Of a stretch of 11,465 nt of DNA, positions 9,166 through 11,465 are shown one piece after another. The position numbers and the translations under genes are program-made. This DNA comes from Saccoglossus kowalevskii (Eukaryota; Hemichordata; Enteropneusta; Harrimaniidae). The stretch lies in the NCBI RefSeq assembly GCF_000003605.2, contig NW_003149766.1:241720-253184 (forward strand). The letters run 5' to 3'. The notes beneath the pieces were generated by a model, which was not told the DNA's origin, searched no databases, and worked only from the letters and a program-made list of their open reading frames with translations. Positions within the stretch are counted from its first letter, which is position 1; each line of letters opens with the position of its first letter.

Positions 9166-9196
9166 GACCTCGAACGTGAACGCCACTAATGTTACT

Positions 9197-9202
9197 TTTA
9201 TT
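9197..9202 (-). promoter_or_regulatory. Candidate poly(A) signal AATAAA of paralogue 2
   Basis: AATAAA on the minus strand lies only about 17 nt past the stop at 9219-9221, giving a very short 3'UTR. Cleavage 10-30 nt downstream would fall at or inside the end of the MITE at 8595-9190. A later signal cannot be excluded. Confidence 0.4.
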
Positions 9203-9218
9203 AATATTACATGCACCA

Positions 9219-10025
9219 TTATAGTTTATACTTGGCTAATTCATAGTATAATAATCTTGACTTTTCAATACATTTTAAAAGTTCATCAGGCAGATGTTTG
9301 TCTGTTCTCAGTGAACTTCGTTTTTCAAACGACGAACTGCTGACAGCGCTCTGGTAGTAACGCATGACCTCTGGTGACCTAAGATATTCTGGCCAAGAGC
9401 TTATGTTATCACCTTTCCATTTCAACATAGATTCGGAGAATTGAATACCAGTTGCCCTGCAGTACTTCTGCATTACCTCCCTTGGCGAGTCGATCAATTC
9501 ATCTGATTCGACGAGGATTGGTTGTTGGCCTAGGTCATCCTTGACGTAATGAAACAAATCGTAGAGTGATTTCATATCACCGCCCATGCACATGGTTGCT
9601 TCGATTGCATCATGGGGGAATACACCAGAATCGTAGTCTTCTTTGATCAGCTTATAATACGAAGGTACTGCTGCCATCGGATCTCGTATTAGAAATGTAT
9701 GAACGTACCCACATGGAAGATACTGTTTGTAATCTGGTCTACCATTAAACACGGCAGGACAATCTTTGACAAATACTGCTTCATAGTTTTTGTATTCTGC
9801 CTCCAGTAAATTCTTTATTTCTGGCTTGGTGTATCCCGGTATAGGTGGATCTGATCTGACATAGCGCCTCTCTTCACCAATCCAGTGCCCAGCTATGTAA
9901 GGTTCGTGAAATATCTTTATGGTTGACACAGAGGCTATAGACATCTCAAACACCGTTGAGCGTGCACGTGGATGCACCCATAACATGACTCTAGTTGAAG
10001 GACTGCCTGTACCTGACAATGCCAT
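9219..10025 (-). CDS. Sulfotransferase-like P-loop protein, paralogue 2 (single coding exon)
   Basis: This 268-residue paralogue of the 3576-4385 protein shares about two-thirds of its residues by manual alignment, with only the first ten residues and one residue near 240 needing gaps. Seen: canonical PRARSTVFEMS at 19-29, FHEPY at 39-43, VKDCP at 86-90, HTFLIRDP at 109-116 and PSYYK at 121-125. Arg114 and Ser122 keep the eight-residue spacing expected of the 3'-phosphate site for PAPS. A conserved C-terminal block (NISSWPEYL at 207-215, VMRYYQSAV at 220-228, SSFEKR) is common to both copies and absent from typical SULT enzymes, which end with a different PAPS loop. No signal peptide or transmembrane helix is seen, so a cytosolic enzyme is likely. 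The start has A at -3 and G at +4. The 3' end lies about 30 bp from a MITE at 8595-9190. The acceptor substrate is unknown. Confidence 0.85.
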   Translation of the reverse strand: MALSGTGSPSTRVMLWVHPRARSTVFEMSIASVSTIKIFHEPYIAGHWIGEERRYVRSDPPIPGYTKPEIKNLLEAEYKNYEAVFVKDCPAVFNGRPDYKQYLPCGYVHTFLIRDPMAAVPSYYKLIKEDYDSGVFPHDAIEATMCMGGDMKSLYDLFHYVKDDLGQQPILVESDELIDSPREVMQKYCRATGIQFSESMLKWKGDNISSWPEYLRSPEVMRYYQSAVSSSSFEKRSSLRTDKHLPDELLKCIEKSRLLYYELAKYKL

Positions 10026-10031
10026 ACTAAT

Positions 10032-10056
10032 TCTATCAGTATGAAGAAACGAAAAT
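10032..10056 (-). other. Probable 3' splice acceptor just upstream of paralogue 2 start
   Basis: The minus strand reads attttcgtttcttcatactg followed by ATAG, with the AG at 10034-10033 and the ATG only 7 nt further on. This mirrors the arrangement at paralogue 1, which supports a shared, inherited 5'UTR intron more than either site alone would. No donor could be assigned upstream. Confidence 0.4.
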
Positions 10057-10248
10057 GAATACTAATCGGCATTATGAGGAAGTATAATTATATATGTTGA
10101 TCAAGCATGTGAATCTACAGTCACACTATTTGTTATGAGTGAACTATCTGCTGTTGCCCGAATAAGGTCAGCTAGGTGTGTTATAACATACCCCATAAAT
10201 AACTTTAGGGTTGGACCATTTGTTTTTTGAGGGAGGGAGGTCAGAATT
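10057..10248. other. Upstream flank of paralogue 2
   Basis: No ORF. It contains the palindrome TGTTATAACA (10179-10188) and a TATA-like AT stretch near 10085-10098. If the acceptor at 10033 is used, this is intronic and the true promoter lies further upstream. Confidence 0.35.
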
Positions 10249-10345
10249 AAAAAAAAAATTGCAAAGTGAAGGGTTCTTCAAAAAAAAAATTGTTACTTCA
10301 CCAGTGTAAAAAAAAAATTGTCACTATATGACTTAGGGAAAAAAA
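10249..10345. repeat. A-tract repeats spaced about 30 bp apart
   Basis: Three A10-TTG units begin at 10249, 10280 and 10308, followed by a degenerate A-run at 10339-10345. The spacings are 31, 28 and 31 bp. Intervening sequences partly mirror one another (GTGAAGG and CTTCAC). The block follows a G-rich stretch at 10230-10240. Spacing near three helical turns would favour curved DNA. It could also be a degenerate tandem repeat or a transposon remnant. Confidence 0.6.
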
Positions 10346-10592
10346 TGTTTTCATCAGCTGTTGTCGTGTCATCTCTAAACACAGTAGATTCACTTGAATT
10401 ACTGCGTCATAAGAATATGCCAATTCTTCCTGCCAAGAAAAGGGAGCACAGAGTACAAGAAGAAACTAGGTCATATATAAATGGATGTCAATGATTCGTG
10501 TTTGTGGATTAATTAATAGCATAGGGAAAATTATTATCTGCATTTCAATATTATTTTCAAAAACAATTTCACTCTGGTTGCATTTAGATTGT

Positions 10593-10755
10593 ATACCATA
10601 TATGCTCTATTAGAAGAGCATCTCCGATAGAAGCACATGTCCAGCAACAATTTCATTGATTGTATACTGATTTATTAAAATATGATGCATTTTGACTATA
10701 GAAACACGTCTTATTTACATAAGAGCATGCGCTACTAATAGAGCAAATACGGTAT
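10593..10755. mobile_element. 163-bp MITE with about 35-bp terminal inverted repeats
   Basis: The left end (10593-10625) reads ATACCATATATGCTCTATTA then GAAGAGCAT. The right end in reverse complement (10755-10720) reads ATACCGTATTTGCTCTATTA then GTAGCGCAT. They match over about 30 bases with few differences. If the repeat proper begins at CC, TA flanks both sides (10594-10595 and 10753-10754), as for Tc1/mariner or pogo relatives, but this is weak. The inner sequence is AT-rich and non-coding. Confidence 0.65.
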
Positions 10756-10781
10756 TGCATGCAACATCTCTGACAATTTAG

Positions 10782-10818
10782 CTGTTTTAGTTTAAATACA
10801 TTTTACAGACTAAAACAG
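10782..10818. repeat. Hairpin CTGTTTTAGT/ACTAAAACAG
   Basis: A perfect 10-bp stem at 10782-10791 and 10809-10818 surrounds a 17-nt AT-rich loop, just beyond the 163-bp MITE. It may be part of another small element or chance. Confidence 0.45.
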
Positions 10819-11105
10819 AAACCTTGTTAGAAAAGTTGCTTGCAATATTGCTGACTACTGTAAAATACTTTATTTTCTCTGGAAACAGATTTCTGGCATA
10901 GTGTGGATTTAATTTTCACTATGTTGTATTAATTAAGACTTAATGCAATGTATAGAGAAAGCTGCATTTTCACTGGATTTTTTGCAGAAAATTAACTTCA
11001 GGTAAAACAGGGAAAATAAAATGCCAGTGCAAATAAAGCATTCCACGGTATGTTATGTGACCACAAAAATAGACAAGATACATTCATGATTGTATGGAAC
11101 CATGT

Positions 11106-11111
11106 TTTATT
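11106..11111 (-). promoter_or_regulatory. Possible poly(A) signal downstream of the repeat frame
   Basis: AATAAA on the minus strand lies about 75 nt beyond the TAA at 11186. It would serve the repeat frame if that is a gene. The region is AT-rich and such hexamers are expected by chance. Confidence 0.2.
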
Positions 11112-11185
11112 AAACAAGTAATAAATAAAATGTAATAAAATAAATGAGAAACAATTTTTGTCGGCAAATGTTTTACATCACACTC

Positions 11186-11464
11186 TTACAGAGCAATCTC
11201 GCTCTGACCTACAATCCGACTCTCACCACCCACCTCACTTTCACCAACCATTTCATTCTCACCACCCACCTCACTCACACCTATCTCATTCTCACCAACC
11301 ATCTCACTTTCACCAACCATTCCACTATCATCACCCACCTCACTCACACCTACCATCTCATTCTCACCAACCATCTCACTTTCACCAACCATTCCACTAT
11401 CACCAACCACCTCGCTCACACCTACCATCTCATTCTCACCAACCATCTCACTTTCACCAACCAT
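11186..11464 (-). CDS. Open repeat frame, possible C-terminal end of an acidic repeat protein
   Basis: The minus strand stays open across the whole minisatellite and ends at a TAA at 11186-11188. It encodes six-residue units in the order MVGESE, MVGENE, MVGVSE, VVGDSG, repeated as 24-residue blocks, and the last units decay before the stop. It is rich in Glu, Gly, Val, Met and Ser, with almost no aromatic residues. The 5' end is outside the window. AATAAA on the same strand at 11106-11111 would suit a 3' end. Because the unit length is a multiple of three, one frame can stay open without selection, so this may be non-coding satellite. Confidence 0.25.
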   Translation of the reverse strand: MVGESEMVGENEMVGVSEVVGDSGMVGESEMVGENEMVGVSEVGDDSGMVGESEMVGENEIGVSEVGGENEMVGESEVGGESRIVGQSEIAL

Positions 11465-11465
11465 T
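11190..11465. repeat. 18-bp minisatellite with 72-bp higher-order unit
   Basis: Tandem units of the type ACCATCTCATTCTCACCA repeat every 18 bp up to the window edge. Variants follow a fixed order that gives a 72-bp higher-order repeat, clearest from about 11285 to 11465, with decayed copies nearest 11190-11280. The array continues beyond the window. Confidence 0.85.

Larger units (their letters stand above)
8595..9190. mobile_element. About 590-bp MITE with long E-box-bearing inverted ends
   Basis: The left terminal region (about 8599-8735) and right terminal region (about 9083-9190) are inverted copies. TTCACGTT..AGG.TCT followed by CGGCACGTGCCGAAA is shared at the outer edges, and GTGCCGAAATCACG..CTC at the inner edges. 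The arms have diverged. The right has a TCGGTCCC/GGGACCGA hairpin (9112-9138), while the left has a TGTAATCC/GGATTACA hairpin (8640-8670). The middle holds more palindromes: ATATACTAGTATAT at 8997-9010 and TTTCATACT/AGTATGAAA at 9031-9054. No convincing ORF is present; open frames are shadows of the terminal repeats. The outer limits and target duplication are not resolved. Confidence 0.7.
10756..11185. other. Intergenic between the 163-bp MITE and the minisatellite
   Basis: AT-rich with no frame of note, apart from the hairpin at 10782-10818 and AATAAA-like hexamers near 11105-11150 described separately. Confidence 0.45.

Overview
This looks like an AT-rich animal nuclear contig. Coding density is very low, with two intact ORFs of about 270 codons in 11.5 kb. 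There are no bacterial-style operons or ribosome binding sites. The genes have Kozak-like starts with splice-acceptor-like sequence just upstream, and the intergenic DNA is filled with short palindromic, MITE-like elements. A marine invertebrate, perhaps an invertebrate deuterostome, would fit the gene family and repeat style, but the species cannot be fixed from the sequence.

The gene content is two paralogous, single-exon, minus-strand genes (3576-4385 and 9219-10025) encoding soluble sulfotransferase-like P-loop proteins of 269 and 268 residues. By manual alignment they are about two-thirds identical. Each keeps a phosphosulfate-loop motif near the N terminus (xRxRSTVFEMS) and a 3'-phosphate-binding motif (RDP...PSYYK) with Arg and Ser eight residues apart, as in known sulfotransferases. 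They are a tandem duplication separated by about 4.8 kb. In both, a pyrimidine-rich AG acceptor lies 6-7 nt before the ATG, which suggests an inherited 5'UTR intron with the whole reading frame in the last exon.

Layout: 1-1730 is non-genic, with a C13 run, small hairpins and two YY1-like sites. 1731-1813 is a GC-rich hairpin with 31-bp arms flanked by a 10-bp direct repeat. 1842-2194 is a 353-bp near-palindromic MITE-like element. 2195-3460 is unassigned. 3463-4393 is sulfotransferase-like gene 1 with its poly(A) signal and acceptor. 4394-5997 is intergenic, with one good minus-strand donor site near 5767. 5998-6852 is a deleted, probably PIF/Harbinger-type element with repeated palindromic modules and a decayed transposase N terminus. 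6853-8594 is unassigned. 8595-9190 is a MITE whose long inverted ends carry perfect TCGGCACGTGCCGA palindromes with E-box cores; it abuts the 3' end of gene 2. 9197-10034 is gene 2. 10249-10345 has A-tracts spaced about 30 bp apart. 10593-10755 is a 163-bp MITE with about 35-bp inverted ends. From about 11190 to the window edge is an 18-bp/72-bp minisatellite that stays open as an acidic Met-Val-Gly-Glu repeat frame on the minus strand.

No multi-gene defence or biosynthetic system is visible. The notable points are the duplicated sulfotransferase-like pair and the dense set of distinct palindromic elements around it, one of which places bHLH-type sites directly beside gene 2.
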